A stretch of DNA of 64,000 nt from Apteryx mantelli (Eukaryota > Chordata > Aves > Apterygiformes > Apterygidae): contig NC_089994.1 in the NCBI RefSeq assembly GCF_036417845.1, positions 15,580,001 to 15,644,000 of the forward strand. The letters run 5' to 3'. Numbering within the stretch: position 1 is the stretch's first letter; each line of letters begins with the position of its first letter. The position numbers were made by a program, and so were the translations under genes. The notes below the pieces were generated by a model. The model saw only the letters and a list, made by a program, of their open reading frames with translations. It made no database searches and was not told the origin of the DNA. Shown here piece by piece: positions 1-11,181 of this stretch.

Positions 1-1473
1 AGCGTAAAGTTGTCTTCTGATCTTGGCATTTTTGCCCTGTGGTGCCTCTCTTGCCTCCCCGGTTGTCCCAGAGATGCACTCTAGACCCCCTTAGAGTCTG
101 TTCATGATCCCCTTCCCCAGCCAGCTGGTGTCCTTGGTCCCTGGCAGGTCACTGTGCAGTGAGCTATCAGATCCCAGATAGTTCCGAAAAACCCAATACA
201 ATGCATTTTCTGTTGATTCAAAATGAATTTTTATCTCCATCCTTTTTCAGTGAATCAGAAGCTTGTTAGATATATGTCAACTATAGCTGTGTCAACTATA
301 ATTATCCATTTCAGGCACCAGCTTTATTTTTTTTAAAAGACACTTTCAAATTATGCAAGTAACATCACAAGAAAAGTCTAGCTGCTGTTGTAGTGAGTTG
401 AAAAAATGGAGTCTTTCATTGGAAATCCTAGAATGGGGTCTGTCCTCCTGCCCTAATGCAGACAGTTCAATGAGACCCAGACACGACCAGGAAATGGTGG
501 TGTCTCCAAACATGTGATTCCGTGTCAGTAAATGTGATTATTTTTCCCAGCTCTTCATGGTCCTAGAATTGGCTTTATAACATTAGGGGAGAGAACTCAG
601 CCCTGGCCACCCAGAGAAGAAAAAATTGAAAAAAGAAACCACAGAAAGAACAAAAACATAAATTCCCAGAACTCGCCGTGAGGAATTCCTCGCGGACTTG
701 ACCCTGGCCGTCTCCCAGGCAGCTGGCTACGTTCAGGCATCAGAGGCCTCACCAGCATGGCCCGTGGCTGTGTCGGTCCTCTCCAGGCTGGCCCCGGCAC
801 CAGACCGGTCTGTAGGCAGCCAGCGAACCCGTGCATGACCCTCCTTGGCCAGAACGGCCCCTCCAGAGCGCTCCGCGTATCCATGCAACCCCACCAAAGA
901 GCCCAGGCGGGCCAGCTCCCGACCCCGCGATGAGGGTGGACGGTGGCGGCTGGATGCTGCCCTCCTGGAGCGCAGCAGCCACCTCCCGTGTGTTAGCAAA
1001 TGTGACGGAGGATTGAGCGAGACATCTCCCCAAAGGGTTAACGCCCCAGCCCGCCGAAGGGCCGCTGGCTGGGGGATAGCGGCCGTCGGGGTCCCTGCAA
1101 ACGCAGGAGAGCTCTGCAGAGTAGAGGGACCCATGGGCTGAGCCAGAATGTCCCAGGACTCGTCCCTCCATCTCTCCTGGGTAACTGTATTTGGGCCAGT
1201 TGCTGGCTGGCCCGCTGCCTGGAAATCTGGGCCGCATCTCAGTTCAGGCCTTCTCCGCACGCCTGTGGTTCAAAAAATGCCCGAGCTGCTCTGTTCCTAA
1301 GACTTGTGTTAAAAGGCGCTGTAAGCCCACAAGGGTGTGGAAGGTTTGGCTGCTTTCCCCGCTTTACAGAAAGCTATTTTAGTCCTCCCCACTCCCCCTC
1401 ACCCCCCGAGCTGCTGTGCAGAGACACAGGATGTTGCAATAAACAGATTGCATCTCCCCATCGCCATCCGCAG
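1..1473 (+). other. NCOR2: NCOR2 intron (3' part), window enters inside the gene
   Basis: No coding exon is recognisable here. The segment is read as the intron upstream of the first visible NCOR2 exon because that exon starts with the third base of a codon, so an earlier coding exon must lie outside the window. The first 600 bases are AT-rich. About 660-1260 is CpG-rich and gives several overlapping open frames on both strands, none resembling a known protein. A good acceptor ends the intron at 1472-1473. Confidence 0.8.
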
Positions 1474-1623
1474 ATCCCCGGAGCAGAGCAAAGCGTCGGC
1501 AGGGAGCGGGCCGGACAACTGTATCGAGCCCGTCTCTCCACCAGACGGCGTGGGAGAATCGGAGCACGCCAAGAACGCCACGTACCCGATCCTGTACCGA
1601 GAGAGCGAGCAGCTAGACCAGAG
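1474..1623 (+). CDS. NCOR2: NCOR2 (SMRT) coding exon, 150 nt, start of the visible C-terminal part
   Basis: This exon of the nuclear receptor corepressor 2 gene encodes 49 full residues running from SPEQSK through the phrase IEPVSPP to LYRESEQLDQ. SMRT is a nuclear scaffold that links unliganded nuclear receptors to HDAC3-containing complexes; this part is a linker between its two C-terminal receptor-interaction motifs. The acceptor is CCGCAG before 1474 and the donor is AG|GTAACG after 1623. The first base completes a codon begun in the previous exon, and the last two bases (AG) are completed by the next exon to give arginine. Length 150 is a multiple of three with equal phases at both ends, so skipping it would keep frame. 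Recognition rests on the spacing of SPEQ, EPVSPP and YPxLYR, which matches the known SMRT family sequence. Confidence 0.93.
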
Positions 1624-2425
1624 GTAACGCGGAGGGAAGGGGCGGTGGAAGCAACGTGAGGGTGTTCCCCCTCTCCCACGCCACCTTGGGCCACGGGAGG
1701 ACCTGCCCCTGCCTTGCTCTACGAAGCGTCCCCGTCGCTGCCCGCTGCTCAGCGCACAGGGTATGGCCAGGCCAGCTGGGGGTTGTCTCCTTTTTATAGC
1801 TCTGATAATCCAGCAACAGGGTGAGGGGCCAGCTGGCTCTGGAAACCGCCTCTCCGAGGAGCTGGCCCCCGAGATCCTCCTCCTAGACGTAGCCTTGTGC
1901 TGATTGCCTGCTGCTATGCAAGCTCATCCTAGCAAATTGCCCGTCTCCAGCGAGACCAGGCGGAACGGAGGCGTCCTGACACTGCTGGTAGATCCCAGCA
2001 ACCCCAGTACGTCAGCTCCGATCCCTTCCCCCGGAGTGGAGGATGCCCTGGCCCTTCTTTGGTACCTTTGGAAACATCTCTCTTTACAAACTTTCTTCAT
2101 GAACATTTGGCTGAGCAGAAAAGATCTGTTTTTAGGGAACTGAATTTTAGGTCTGAGAAGGGAATTTAGTTGGGCTCATTCATTGAAAGGCAGGAACAAT
2201 TAGGAAAGAATTTTTCTTGCAGCCAAAAGTAGTGTCGCATCCCAGATGGCTGTCCATTTGCAGGGCTGTTTCCACAGAGTGATACATTTAAAGTAGAGCT
2301 GCAGAGAGAAGTTGGAGATCCCAAACTGTGCAGGAGCCCAAGGGCTGATTTGGGGGAGTTACAGTTAAGGTGAGATTTTGTGAACTGGACATCACAGTGG
2401 TTTCTAACAGCCTTTCGCTTTGCAG
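1624..2425 (+). other. NCOR2: NCOR2 intron (802 nt)
   Basis: GT-AG intron of phase 2 between two NCOR2 exons. The donor is GTAACG and the acceptor is a pyrimidine-rich tract ending CTTTGCAG at 2425. The open frames in it are short and resemble nothing known. No other feature is seen. Confidence 0.9.
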
Positions 2426-2571
2426 GATGGGGTCCAAGTCCCCAGGAAATAACACTCAGCCTCCAGCTTTCTTCAGCAAGCTGACTGAGAGCAACTCTGC
2501 CATGGTGAAATCCAAGAAACAGGAGATCATCAAGAAGCTCAGCACGACCAACAAGAATGAGACGGAGTACA
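2426..2571 (+). CDS. NCOR2: NCOR2 coding exon, 146 nt (RMGSKSPGN... to ...NETEY)
   Basis: The exon encodes R-MGSKSPGNN through PPAFFSKLTESNSAMVKSKK to NKNETEY, one of the best conserved SMRT stretches between the two receptor-interaction motifs. It enters in phase 2 (G completes AG|G, arginine) and leaves in phase 1 (A|AT, asparagine), with acceptor TTTGCAG and donor A|GTAAGG. Because 146 is not a multiple of three and the phases differ, skipping this exon alone would shift the frame. In the basic tract the sequence reads KKQEIIKKL, a small variation on the family. The ATG inside it (2427) is an internal methionine, not a gene start. Confidence 0.95.
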
Positions 2572-3841
2572 GTAAGGACGTGTGGGGAGGCGAGTGGGGC
2601 GTGCGAGGGGGGCAAGCCTTGAGGACACATGAAGCAAAGAAGATTTGGGAATGGGTGCTGCTGTGAGTTAAGGGCTGGGACTCCCACCCAGTTGTCTCCT
2701 GGTCGTGCTGTGGTTTGCTGGGAAGCGCAAGTACCGGCTGCTTTCTGCAATGAGCCCCCTCGGTCCCGGGGTGCCTGCAGCAGCTGTGAGCATCCAGGGA
2801 GGCGACAGGAGGGCTTCCCAGCCGCGAGTCTCCTTGCTCTGAGGCTGTCAGTCCAACCTGTGTGACAGCACCAGATAACCTCAATAGGAAGGAAATAATG
2901 AGCTGAGCATGGAGGAGACTTAAGAGCAATTGATATTTTAATGAATGACCAGCCAAGCTGAATCCTTCCTCCTTGAGATGCATCTCCCCCCAACATTACT
3001 TTAATCCCTGCATCAATATTGGTACAGCTCTGTAAAACTAACCAGGCTGGCTTGTATTAGAAATTCAGCCCGTTCATTCATTAACCACTAATAGAGTAGA
3101 TAGGATCATAATTTAATTTAGCCCAGCATTATACAGTCAATACTAATTCAATTTGAATCCATCTTACAACAGCTGCATCGGATAAGAGGGACCAAGCTGT
3201 CTCGTCTCCTGGATGATGTTACCATGAGCCAACTGTATTGTTATGCCCCTTTGGGGACATGCGGCTGAACCCCATGACCTTCCACACTTTCCCTTATCAA
3301 GGGAAAGTATACAGAAATAGGAAAAGGCTCTTATTTTATGAGAATTTCTGTTATTCTAAGGAAAGCGATATCCAAGTCAAACAGCTCAGCTAAGAAGGAA
3401 AATATTGATTTAATGTTTCTTCTCCTCCTCACCCTCCCCACTGCCCCAAACTGCTCCCTGGATATGGGGATTTGAGTCTTTGGAAGCCCTGCAGGCAGGA
3501 GAGAGGGTTTAACTTTGCAGAGGTGGTAATGCGAAGGGGCTGGAGGGTGGGAGGTCAGCACTGAGCACGGAGACACTGCCCAGGGTCTCGGGGGTCTGCT
3601 TTTCTGCCCGCTCCCACCTGGCAAGAAGTGGTGGCTGTGGTTCCCCAGAAGGCAAAGGCAGTGATTTATGGTCCCAGCACCTGCAGACCCTCCCCAGTTC
3701 CTGGGGTCATGGGCTATTGCCAGCCTGGGCGCTGTGATGGAGACACCGGGATCTTGCCATGGCCAGTGTGACAGGTCTGTCCTTGCAGCCAGCCTATTTG
3801 CACTGCTGTCTGTACTAAAGAACTTCTTTCTTTTTTCCCAG
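2572..3841 (+). other. NCOR2: NCOR2 intron (1,270 nt) with an AT-rich conserved-looking block
   Basis: Phase-1 GT-AG intron. Its middle (about 3000-3240) is AT-rich, with several TTAAT/ATTAA homeodomain-like cores, and contrasts with the GC-rich flanks. It looks like a conserved non-coding element, but conservation cannot be tested here. No exon was recognised. Confidence 0.85.
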
Positions 3842-3895
3842 ATGTTGGGCAGCCCGGGACAGAGATTTTCAATATGCCAGCGATTACTGGAGCAG
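3842..3895 (+). CDS. NCOR2: NCOR2 small coding exon, 54 nt (NVGQPGTEIFNMPAITGAG)
   Basis: This exon encodes 17 full residues, VGQPGTEIFNMPAITGA, flanked by shared codons for asparagine and glycine. It matches the SMRT stretch just upstream of the C-terminal CoRNR motif. The acceptor follows a long T-rich tract (TTTTTTCCCAG) and the donor is G|GTAACT. Both ends are phase 1 and the length is a multiple of three, so this is a frame-preserving cassette that could be skipped without breaking the protein. Confidence 0.95.
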
Positions 3896-6800
3896 GTAAC
3901 TCTCACACTGTATCTATGTCATACCTCATCCCTTACCGACTTCACAGCTGTGAAGAAGAGGAGACTCAGTAGGTGTAATATTGGGGGCGGGGGGTTGTTT
4001 TTGTGGGTTTTATTTTGCAATAAGACCAAGCATAACTGTCACTGAGAGGCTGAAGGCCTCAACACACCATAACTCCTTGATGTTGAGTTGGAGACAAGGC
4101 AGTGTAATTCCTCTGAAAGCCTTGCAGGCCTCAGAGGTTGAGCAGAGGTTAAAACCTCAACAGTGACACCAACATAAAGCCTGTCAGCAAGGTGTTGGCC
4201 AGGTCTAACCAGGGTGGCAATCTGATACCAAGAGAGAGGATTGAACTGTAGCAGCGCAGTGCCTTCAGGGCGCACTAGCACCGGCGGCAGGTAAGGTGCA
4301 CAGGAGGTCCACCCTGGCTGGGAGGAAGAGCTGCAGCAGACGTTGTGCAGAGCAGGACCCTGTGCTGCTCTTGGCAGGACCTTGTGGCCCCGCACACAGG
4401 AAGAGGAGACGGTGATGGGTAGTAGGGCATCAGCAAAGGGGGAGCAAGGGTGGGAAACAGGCTTCCCACCACCACAGGCTGGACACGATGCAGGAATTGC
4501 TTGTGGGAGCAAACTCGGGCAGCCACAGCATCCCATAGCCTTGAACTGAGAGCGTTTGTGCAAACAGGTGATGGCTGAGAACTGAGGGAAGGTGTTATTT
4601 GGGGGATGGAGGGGTGGTCAGGCACAGGGGCGCTGGCAATGCACTTAGTCCTCCAGGTACTTAAAGCACAGGTTGACTTTGCTTTCTCAGTAGTTGGGAG
4701 GAAGAGAAAGCGCAGCTGGTAGCTGGATCTCAGCTCCCTTCCAGCCACATCAGTGCAGCTAGTCCCACGCAGAAGAGCTTTCTGGGCAGGATTATGTCAC
4801 CCTCTGATGATATGCAGAGAGGGGGAGTTTCTGGTGCCCTTGGGTTGACAGAGACTTTAAGCCTAAAAGCCTGATTCTGGAGTAACAGTTTTGCTGGTGG
4901 TATCTGAGCGCCTCTGCAGAGCCCCGTGCAGGCTCCAGGCAGCCGTGGCGTGGTTTAGCGCGAGTCTCCAACCCTAACTAGCATCAACCTGCTGGCTAAC
5001 CCGTGGGACATTACCCCAGCCACCAAAGAGCTGGGGTGCAGCCGCCCTGCTCTCGGAGAGCTGGGAAGGGCTTGGCACAGTCCCCGGAGCCCCGTGGGGA
5101 CCACGCGGGAGCTCAGCTGGTGGCTTAGGAGCTTCCTGAGGGGCACCGCATCCTCTCGAGCTCTGCTGCCCCCGTGGCTCTCAACCCAGCCGGGAAAACA
5201 GGAGAGAGAGAGAAGCTGAAGGAAGTGGTGTTGGCAAAGAGGGCTGAAAGCGGCCCCACGGCGTGGGGGGGGCACTGAGGGCTTCCCGGGCATGGCACAG
5301 AGATCAGCCCTAGGCAGGAGGACAGCGTGGGGAGGGCTGAGCTGTCGCCAGCCCTGGCTGTAAGGCAGCAGCACCTCCTGCCAGCATAGCCGCCCCGTAC
5401 GTTTGTGGGCTGCAGGAGCGTCCGTGTGGGCTGCTGGCGTGCAGACGCTGTCAGGAGACTCCTGCGCGGGCTTTCCTTGCTGCTCCGCGTCCGCGGGCAG
5501 GCGGAGATGGCTGCGGCTGCCTCTGCGGCGCTGGGGAACGCTGCCAGCCTGCGGCCCGGCCGTGCCGTGGGGTCCGGGAGCCCTGCCGGGGGAGCGCGGG
5601 GGCTCGGCCGAGGCTCCCTGTGCTGCTGCCCATCGCCCCTTTCGAGGGGTCGCAGCGAGGCTGAGGTTTGGGCCCCGTGGGACCTGCATCCGTTGCAGCC
5701 GGGTCTTTTGCCCACCCGAACACGTTTCCCTTTAGGTGTCGGCGGCTGCTGGAGCCCTGCGGCCTGGTGCCTTTCCCCTCCGAAGGCTGCTTCCCCCCCC
5801 ATAATCAGGAATTAACCTTAGCGAGTCCCCGGCAGAGTTAGGTGTGGACAGGAGCAAGGCAGTTTGGGGGGCTCGAATAAAAGCGCCGGCAGCTGGTGGG
5901 GCGCCGGGGGTCTCCTCCCGGCTCTGCCGCTGACGTGCCCGTGGCCTTCGACACGGACCAGGAAACAGAGGTGGTAGGACGGAGGTTCCCGCTTCCCGGG
6001 AAGCCGCGAGCCGCCGGCGTTCGCGGCGCCCAGAGGCAGAGGCGCGCTGTACCCGCACGGCACGCCTGCCCACGGCGCCCGGCGCAAACCCGGCCCCGCA
6101 GCAACGCCGCTTTCTCCGACGCCTCTTCATTTAGCAGCATTAACGCCCTCCGGCAGTGGGAACGCCTCCAGGCTGTTATTTTTAAGTCCGACTAGGAACG
6201 GCTAAACTTTCCTGCAACCAAGGGGGGAAACCCCGGGGCCCGCGCCGGTTCCGGCCGCAGCAGCCGCGAGACCCGGGCGTTGCCTGGCCGGGGTGCCAGT
6301 GTGCCGGGCGTCCCGTGCACGGTCGCACCTGTATCGTACTTCCCTGCCTTTGGTTTAAGATCCTGAGCCAAGAGCTCTGCAGGCGTCGATGCTTGCGGTA
6401 GGCGCGGGAAGGCCAAGCCAGGAATGGCGTGAGATAGCTCCCTCGGGAGAGGGAGCCGGGACAGGAGGATGCTGCTGGCCACGACCGGACGGTCTGCGGC
6501 AGGCAAAACACGGCCAGGGAGACCCAACCTCCTGCGAGCCTGCCCGGGTTAAAGCCCGTCCTGCTGTGGTTGAGGGAAGAGCAAAACCCAAGCGCAGGGG
6601 GTCGAGGAGCCCGGCCTGGCGTGGAGGGGGAGCCGGGACACGCCGCCCGCTCCCAGGAAGACGAGGGAGCCGGGAGCCGCCGCTGCCGCCTCCCGAGCGG
6701 AGGGGCGGCGATGCCAGCGAGCTGGGGGGGGCCGCCCTGGCCGGCCCGCTGTTTGCGTGTCTGTATTTTGCCCTTGCTTGTCTCCTGTAACCGCCGCGCT

Positions 6801-7691
6801 GGGAATGCCGGTCGCGTGGCTGAGCCTCTGGTCCCTGTGCGGCGCTGCACCATAACTGCATGGCTTCTGAGACTCACCCGCGCTCGGACGCAGCACCGCG
6901 CCTCCGCAGCCCGTCCCCCAGCCGCGGCCGAGCCGGGGCGCAGGCGAGCGGGCCGGCGAGGGCCGACGGCCGGGGGGCTTGCCGAGAGCGCGAGGAGGGA
7001 CGAGAGGGCTCTTCCCCGGCCGGCGCAGCCTGCCCCGGGCTGCCTGCGACCGCCGCCTCCGAGCCGAGGCCAGACCTGGGCGCCTTCTCCCCAGCACGGG
7101 TTTTTGTAGGTTTTTCGCAGTGGCCCCCCCCCCCCCTTTCCTTCCCTGTCTTTTCCTCCGTGAGAACCTGGCCCGGCCCCCCGGATTTTCTGCACACCCC
7201 TGTTTTTAATGCGGGTGTGCATCCGCACAGACCCGCACGCATCCCTTCGCCCCCGCGCGCCGAGCCGGCCCTGGCTGGGGCGCGAAGCCCCCCGTCCTGC
7301 TGTGCCCCCCCGGGGCTCAGCAGAGACCCTTCCCTCCCTCCCTCCCTCCCTCCCTCCCGGCCCTCTCCGAGCCTTTAGCCCCGGGAAACCGTGTCTGCGC
7401 ACAGAAATCACGGAGTAAGCCTTGCTCCTTCCCACCGTCAGCCCCTGCCGAGGCCCGGGCGGGTTGGAGAGGGGAGGCGGAGGGGGGCCACCTGCGACGA
7501 GTGCATTGCAGAGCTTTAAAGAACAAGATGACAAAGTTTGTTGCTTTGCGAGAATGTGCTGACTGTTTGTTTCTTCCCTTCTCCCTTGTCTCCTTTCTCC
7601 CCTTCCCCTTCCCCGTCCCCCCATCTTTCTTCTCATTTGGCTCCCTCCCACCTCCCGTCCCCGTCTTTCCTCCCCTTCCCGTATCTCCCAG
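3896..7691 (+). other. NCOR2: NCOR2 intron (3,796 nt), containing a CpG-dense region
   Basis: Phase-1 intron. From about 5000 to 7500 it is very GC- and CpG-rich, with long open frames on both strands (up to 489 codons on the minus strand at 6182-7651). Those frames are explained by stop-codon depletion in GC-rich DNA; their translations are proline/arginine/glycine-rich and resemble no family. A CCCT simple repeat sits at 7331-7358 and a C run at about 7126-7138. The pyrimidine tract before the acceptor is unusually long (about 7560-7690). Confidence 0.85.
7331..7358. repeat. (CCCT)n simple repeat
   Basis: Seven uninterrupted CCCT units inside the NCOR2 intron. This is a tetranucleotide microsatellite and probably length-polymorphic. 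Confidence 0.95.
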
Positions 7692-7919
7692 GGCTAATCA
7701 GTTGTAGAAGCCAGTCGGTCCAAGAGAATTCCAGTACCAACATGGGGTTGGAGGCAATAATTAGGAAAGCCCTAATGGGTAAATATGACGAGCAGTGGGA
7801 AGAGCGCTCACCTCTCAGTGCCAATGCTTTTAACTCTCTGAATGCCAGTGCAAGCCTGCCCGCTGCTATGCCCATAACTCCTGCTGATGGACGAAACGAG
7901 GACGTGCGCTCCTTGCCAG
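7692..7919 (+). CDS. NCOR2: NCOR2 coding exon, 228 nt, C-terminal CoRNR receptor-interaction motif
   Basis: This exon carries the C-terminal nuclear-receptor interaction motif of SMRT. It reads STNMGLEAIIRKALMGKYDE, where LEAII is the CoRNR-box core (residues 136-140 of the visible protein); in the family this helix docks on the corepressor groove of unliganded thyroid-hormone and retinoid receptors. It continues SPLSANAFNSLNASASLPAA and MPITPADGR, also diagnostic of SMRT. It enters in phase 1 after CTCCCAG and leaves in phase 1 before GTCTGC (a weak donor, G|GTCTGC). There is one extra acidic residue after the CoRNR helix (KYDEQWEE) relative to the human pattern as I know it. The retained QSVQE and STN context separates it from the paralogue NCOR1. 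Confidence 0.97.
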
Positions 7920-9449
7920 GTCTGCAGCCCTCTCCACCTTCGCTCTTTCTGTGTTATTAATTCTCAGCCTTGATATTTCCCCTTTCACGGGTGGATTTTT
8001 ATTTTTTTTTCCCCGTTTTTGTTCATTTTGGTTTTCTTCCCCCCACCTCCCTCCCGGCTTCGAGCTTTGTGAATCCGCTGATTAATCCTGGTCTTGTTTG
8101 ATGTTAATTTAATAGTCTCGGAAGGTGCTGTTGCTTTCTCTAAACCACTGACTGTGCTCCTTTCCCCATTTGTTGTTTTTAATATCTCCTTTCCTTATCA
8201 CGTCGAGGAGGTTTATGGAGAAAAAAAAAACAAAACTAGCCCCAAAAGGCCAAAGCCATAAACTAAAACGGCTCCCCCAAACGGTCCGTAAAACCCCCTC
8301 CCGCTCGCAGCCCGTGGGAAAACACGGTCTGGGCAAAACTTCAGCGGGCGGCAGCCCGAGGGCGCGCGGGGGCCGAGGTCCAGGGCCAGAGCCCGGGCGC
8401 GCGTTTCCCGAAGGGCAGCTCCGGCAGGCAGGAGGCTGCTCCCCGGATGGGGCGGGAGCGGAGCGGGGGGCGCGGGGGAGCTTTGCCCCTGCTCTGCTCC
8501 GGGGCGTCACCCGTTAGCGAAGCTGGCTCCGAGCGTTCCTCGAGCTGCCGGGTTTGCCGGCGTGGAGGTCCCGCTCTGCCGGCCGGGGGACGGATGGATG
8601 GGCCGGGGCTCGGAGCAAGAGGGGAGCTGAAGGAAGGACAAAGCAGTAGGAAAGGGTGGACTTTGCAGGAGCGAGGCCGCGCTGCGGCGAGGCGAGCAGA
8701 GCCCGGCGGGGCTCACCGACCTGGCCGAGCGCTCCGCAGCTTCCCTGGCCGCTCCGGGGGCTGCAGCAGGGCGAGGGGCTCACTCCTGCACCCCCGGGTA
8801 GGACAGGGAGGGGGGCAGCCAGGGACGGGCTGGGGGGAGCGTTTGGCCCCCGCGCGCAGCTGCAGGGAGCGAGCAGACCTGCCGTTTGCGAGAGCCGCGG
8901 CGGCGGCCCCGGGGCTCGGGCTGCAGCGCAGCGGGGAGCGCGGCGCCGCGGCACGGTCGTGCCGGCTCGGGCAAGGCGCTCTCTAGCTTATCGCAGAAAA
9001 AGCTTTTCTGGCTACCGCATGAAACCACCCGCTGCTTCCACCCGCGCTTCAGCACGCCGGGAAAGAGGCCGCCGCGCCGCGGCCGGGTGGGAACCAGCGA
9101 GGCTGGCCGTCCGTCCGTCTGTCCATCCCCCTTTCACAAGGGCTGGGATGAGCTGCCCGGCAGCGAGCCTGGGGCCGCTTTGGCTTTAGACCTTTTGCAA
9201 ACCGGCCGAGCGTCGCCAGGGGTTTTGCCGGCAGTTGCTGAACGCGGCCCCGGGCGCGCAGCAAGAGGCCGGGGGACGGGGAGCGTGCCGGGGGCTCGGG
9301 ACCCCCGGTGCCAGCGGGCGGCGCGAGCTTTCCACCAGCCGTCAGTAGTTTTTGCAGGCTCTTAAGAGGAGCCTGGCTTGGGGGAAGCGCCGGGTTCCCG
9401 CGGCCCCGCTGGCCTGGCCCCGGTGACGAGCGGCCGCTTCTCTTTGCAG
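7920..9449 (+). other. NCOR2: NCOR2 intron (1,530 nt)
   Basis: Phase-1 intron beginning GTCTGC and ending TTTGCAG at 9449. The first 350 bases are T-rich and the rest is very CpG-rich. Open frames in it are GC artefacts. No other gene is seen. Confidence 0.88.
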
Positions 9450-9629
9450 GAGGAGGAGGGAAGCCAAAGATCGCCGCCAGGCCCAACAGCCGCAAGGCCA
9501 AGTCTCCAGCGCCGGGCCTGTCCTCCGGCGAGAGGCCGCCGTCCGTCTCCTCCGTGCACTCGGAGGGCGACTGCAACAGGCGGACGCCGCTGACCAACCG
9601 CGTCTGGGAGGACAGGCCGTCGTCCGCAG
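9450..9629 (+). CDS. NCOR2: NCOR2 coding exon, 180 nt (GGGGKPKIAAR...)
   Basis: The exon encodes a glycine turn followed by RPNSRKAKSPAPGLSSG, RPPSVSSVHSEGDCNRR and TPLTNRVWEDRPSSAG, which is the penultimate block of SMRT. It is serine/proline-rich and probably disordered. Phase 1 at both ends (acceptor CTTTGCAG, donor CGCAG|GTACGG) and 180 nt, so it is a frame-preserving unit. CpG content at third codon positions is very high, as in the surrounding introns. Confidence 0.97.
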
Positions 9630-9915
9630 GTACGGCGGGACGGGACGCGGGCGAGGGGGCTCGTCCCGCTGCCGCTGGCCGCCCCGTGCGGGGCTCCCCG
9701 GGACGTGCCCTGCTCGGGATGTCCCCGTCGAGCTCCAAACGCCGGTGGCGCCCGTCCCTGTGGTGCCACCGCTCCGCTCTGCCTCCCTGCCGGCGGCGCG
9801 GCCCCGCGGGGACACGCGGCCTCCCCAAACCCGTCCCAGCCCTCGCGAGCGGGGTCGTGGCGGGCCACCCGCGGGCGCTGACCCTTTCCCTCTCCGCTTT
9901 CGCCTCCCCGCGCAG
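9630..9915 (+). other. NCOR2: NCOR2 last intron (286 nt)
   Basis: Short, extremely GC-rich phase-1 intron running from GTACGG to CCGCGCAG. Nothing else is visible in it. Confidence 0.93.
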
Positions 9916-10097
9916 GTTCGACGCCGTTCCCCTACAACCCGCTGACCATGAGGCTCCCCAGCGGGGTGGTGACGGCGGCGGCGGCGCCCGCCGCGTCCCT
10001 GCCGCCAGGCGCCGGCGGCAGCCAGCACCACGCCTGGGACGAGGAGCCCAAGCCGCTGCTCTGCTCCCAGTACGAGACGCTTTCGGACACCGAGTGA
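9916..10097 (+). CDS. NCOR2: NCOR2 terminal coding exon and stop codon
   Basis: The last coding segment begins STPFPYNPLTMRLPSG, passes through an alanine/proline/glycine-rich stretch, and ends HHAWDEEPKPLLCSQYETLSDTE before TGA at 10095-10097. The tail EEPKPLLCSQYETLSD is the hallmark SMRT C-terminus; the final residues here are DTE. The ACG GCG GCG GCG GCG run encodes a small threonine-alanine tract, a probable slippage site that differs from the proline run I know from mammals. Joined with the upstream exons it gives 312 complete residues of NCOR2 without any frame problem. Confidence 0.97.
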
Positions 10098-11107
10098 GGC
10101 AGCGAGGGGCGCAGACGGCGGGCGAGCGAGCGACGGCGCGGGCGCGAGCTGCCCGGGCGGACCCGGACCACGCCGGCCCCGGCCCCGGCCGCGCCGGCTC
10201 CCGAGAGCGACGCGGGAGCAGAGCTTCTTTATTTTTTTCCCCCTCTTTTTTTTTTTTTTCCTTCCCCCCTTCCTAACCGGCCAATTTGGGGGGGGCTGTT
10301 TGTTTTTTGTATTTTTTTTTTTCCTCTCTCAACATCTGGAAATTTCTGACTCCTCTTCAGTCTAAAAAAAAAAAAAAGCCTTAATGAGATAAAAATCACG
10401 GGAACCCAACTTGGATGCTGGCGCTGACCCCCGCGCTCGAGAGCGACTGTGCCGGGACCGGGGCGGGAGGGAGAGGGCACCGGCAGCCCTGGCTCCCCGG
10501 GATGTGGTCGCCGGCTCCCGCCAGGGGCCACGGTTTGGGTCTCGGAGGGGAGCAAGCGGTGAGGAGCCCCCGGAGCGAGCACAGGGGCCAGGGGAGCACG
10601 CACGTCCTGGGGACAGATGGACAGATGGATGCCCTGGCAGCGCGCCTGCGTTGCCTGCTCCCGAGCGCTCGGGTTAGGGGCTCCGGGGTGTCCAGCGCAT
10701 CCCAGCTGTGCTGCAGGGATGCAGAACCTTGAGAGGGAAAAAAAAAATAGAATTTAAAAATGTTTAAAAAGAGAAATAGGATCAAAAGCCCCAGTTTGGG
10801 TTCTCCCAGCTGATCTGGGCGGTGGCGGCCCGTCGGACCTGCTGTGTGAGCCGTACGAGCCCAGGAGTGGTCTCGGCACGTGCTAAAGGTGGCTGGGAAG
10901 AACGGGCAGGAGGGCGAGGCGAAGATCCATTTCTAAAAAAAAAAATAATAATAATAATAGTCCCTTCAGCGAGAGAAATCCTGGGCTTAAATCGGAGTGG
11001 GAAGCGCTTTCCCCATGGGGGCCAGCACTCTGCAGATGAAGGGACTTGGTTGCTTTAAGTGCATTGTTTTCTGAATGGTGAGAAAAGGCAATTGTAAATT
11101 GTATTGG

Positions 11108-11118
11108 TCTACAGGGTA
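11108..11118 (+). promoter_or_regulatory. NCOR2: miR-10 target site in the NCOR2 3' UTR (11-nt match)
   Basis: TCTACAGGGTA is the exact complement of nucleotides 1-11 of miR-10a/b, more than an 8-mer seed site (ACAGGGTA). NCOR2 is a reported target of miR-10a/b in mammals (neuroblastoma differentiation work), so the site fits known regulation. It lies in the AT-rich, conserved-looking part of the UTR, about 1 kb after the stop codon. Confidence 0.75.
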
Positions 11119-11181
11119 TATTTTTGATACCTTCAGTGAATTATGTCAATATTTTACGCAAGGAAGGACTTAAACGAAACA

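Noticed and set aside
2427..2429. ATG of the NCOR2 exon as a gene start
   Set aside because: It is an internal methionine (RMGSKSPGN) with a coding exon spliced in front of it.
6182..7651. 489-codon open frame on the minus strand
   Set aside because: It lies in CpG-dense NCOR2 intron DNA, its translation is low-complexity Arg/Pro/Gly-rich, and equally long frames occur on the other strand. GC-rich stop depletion explains it.
9049..9828. 259-codon minus-strand frame opposite NCOR2 exon 9450-9629
   Set aside because: It is antisense to a confirmed exon; the plus strand carries the conserved protein.
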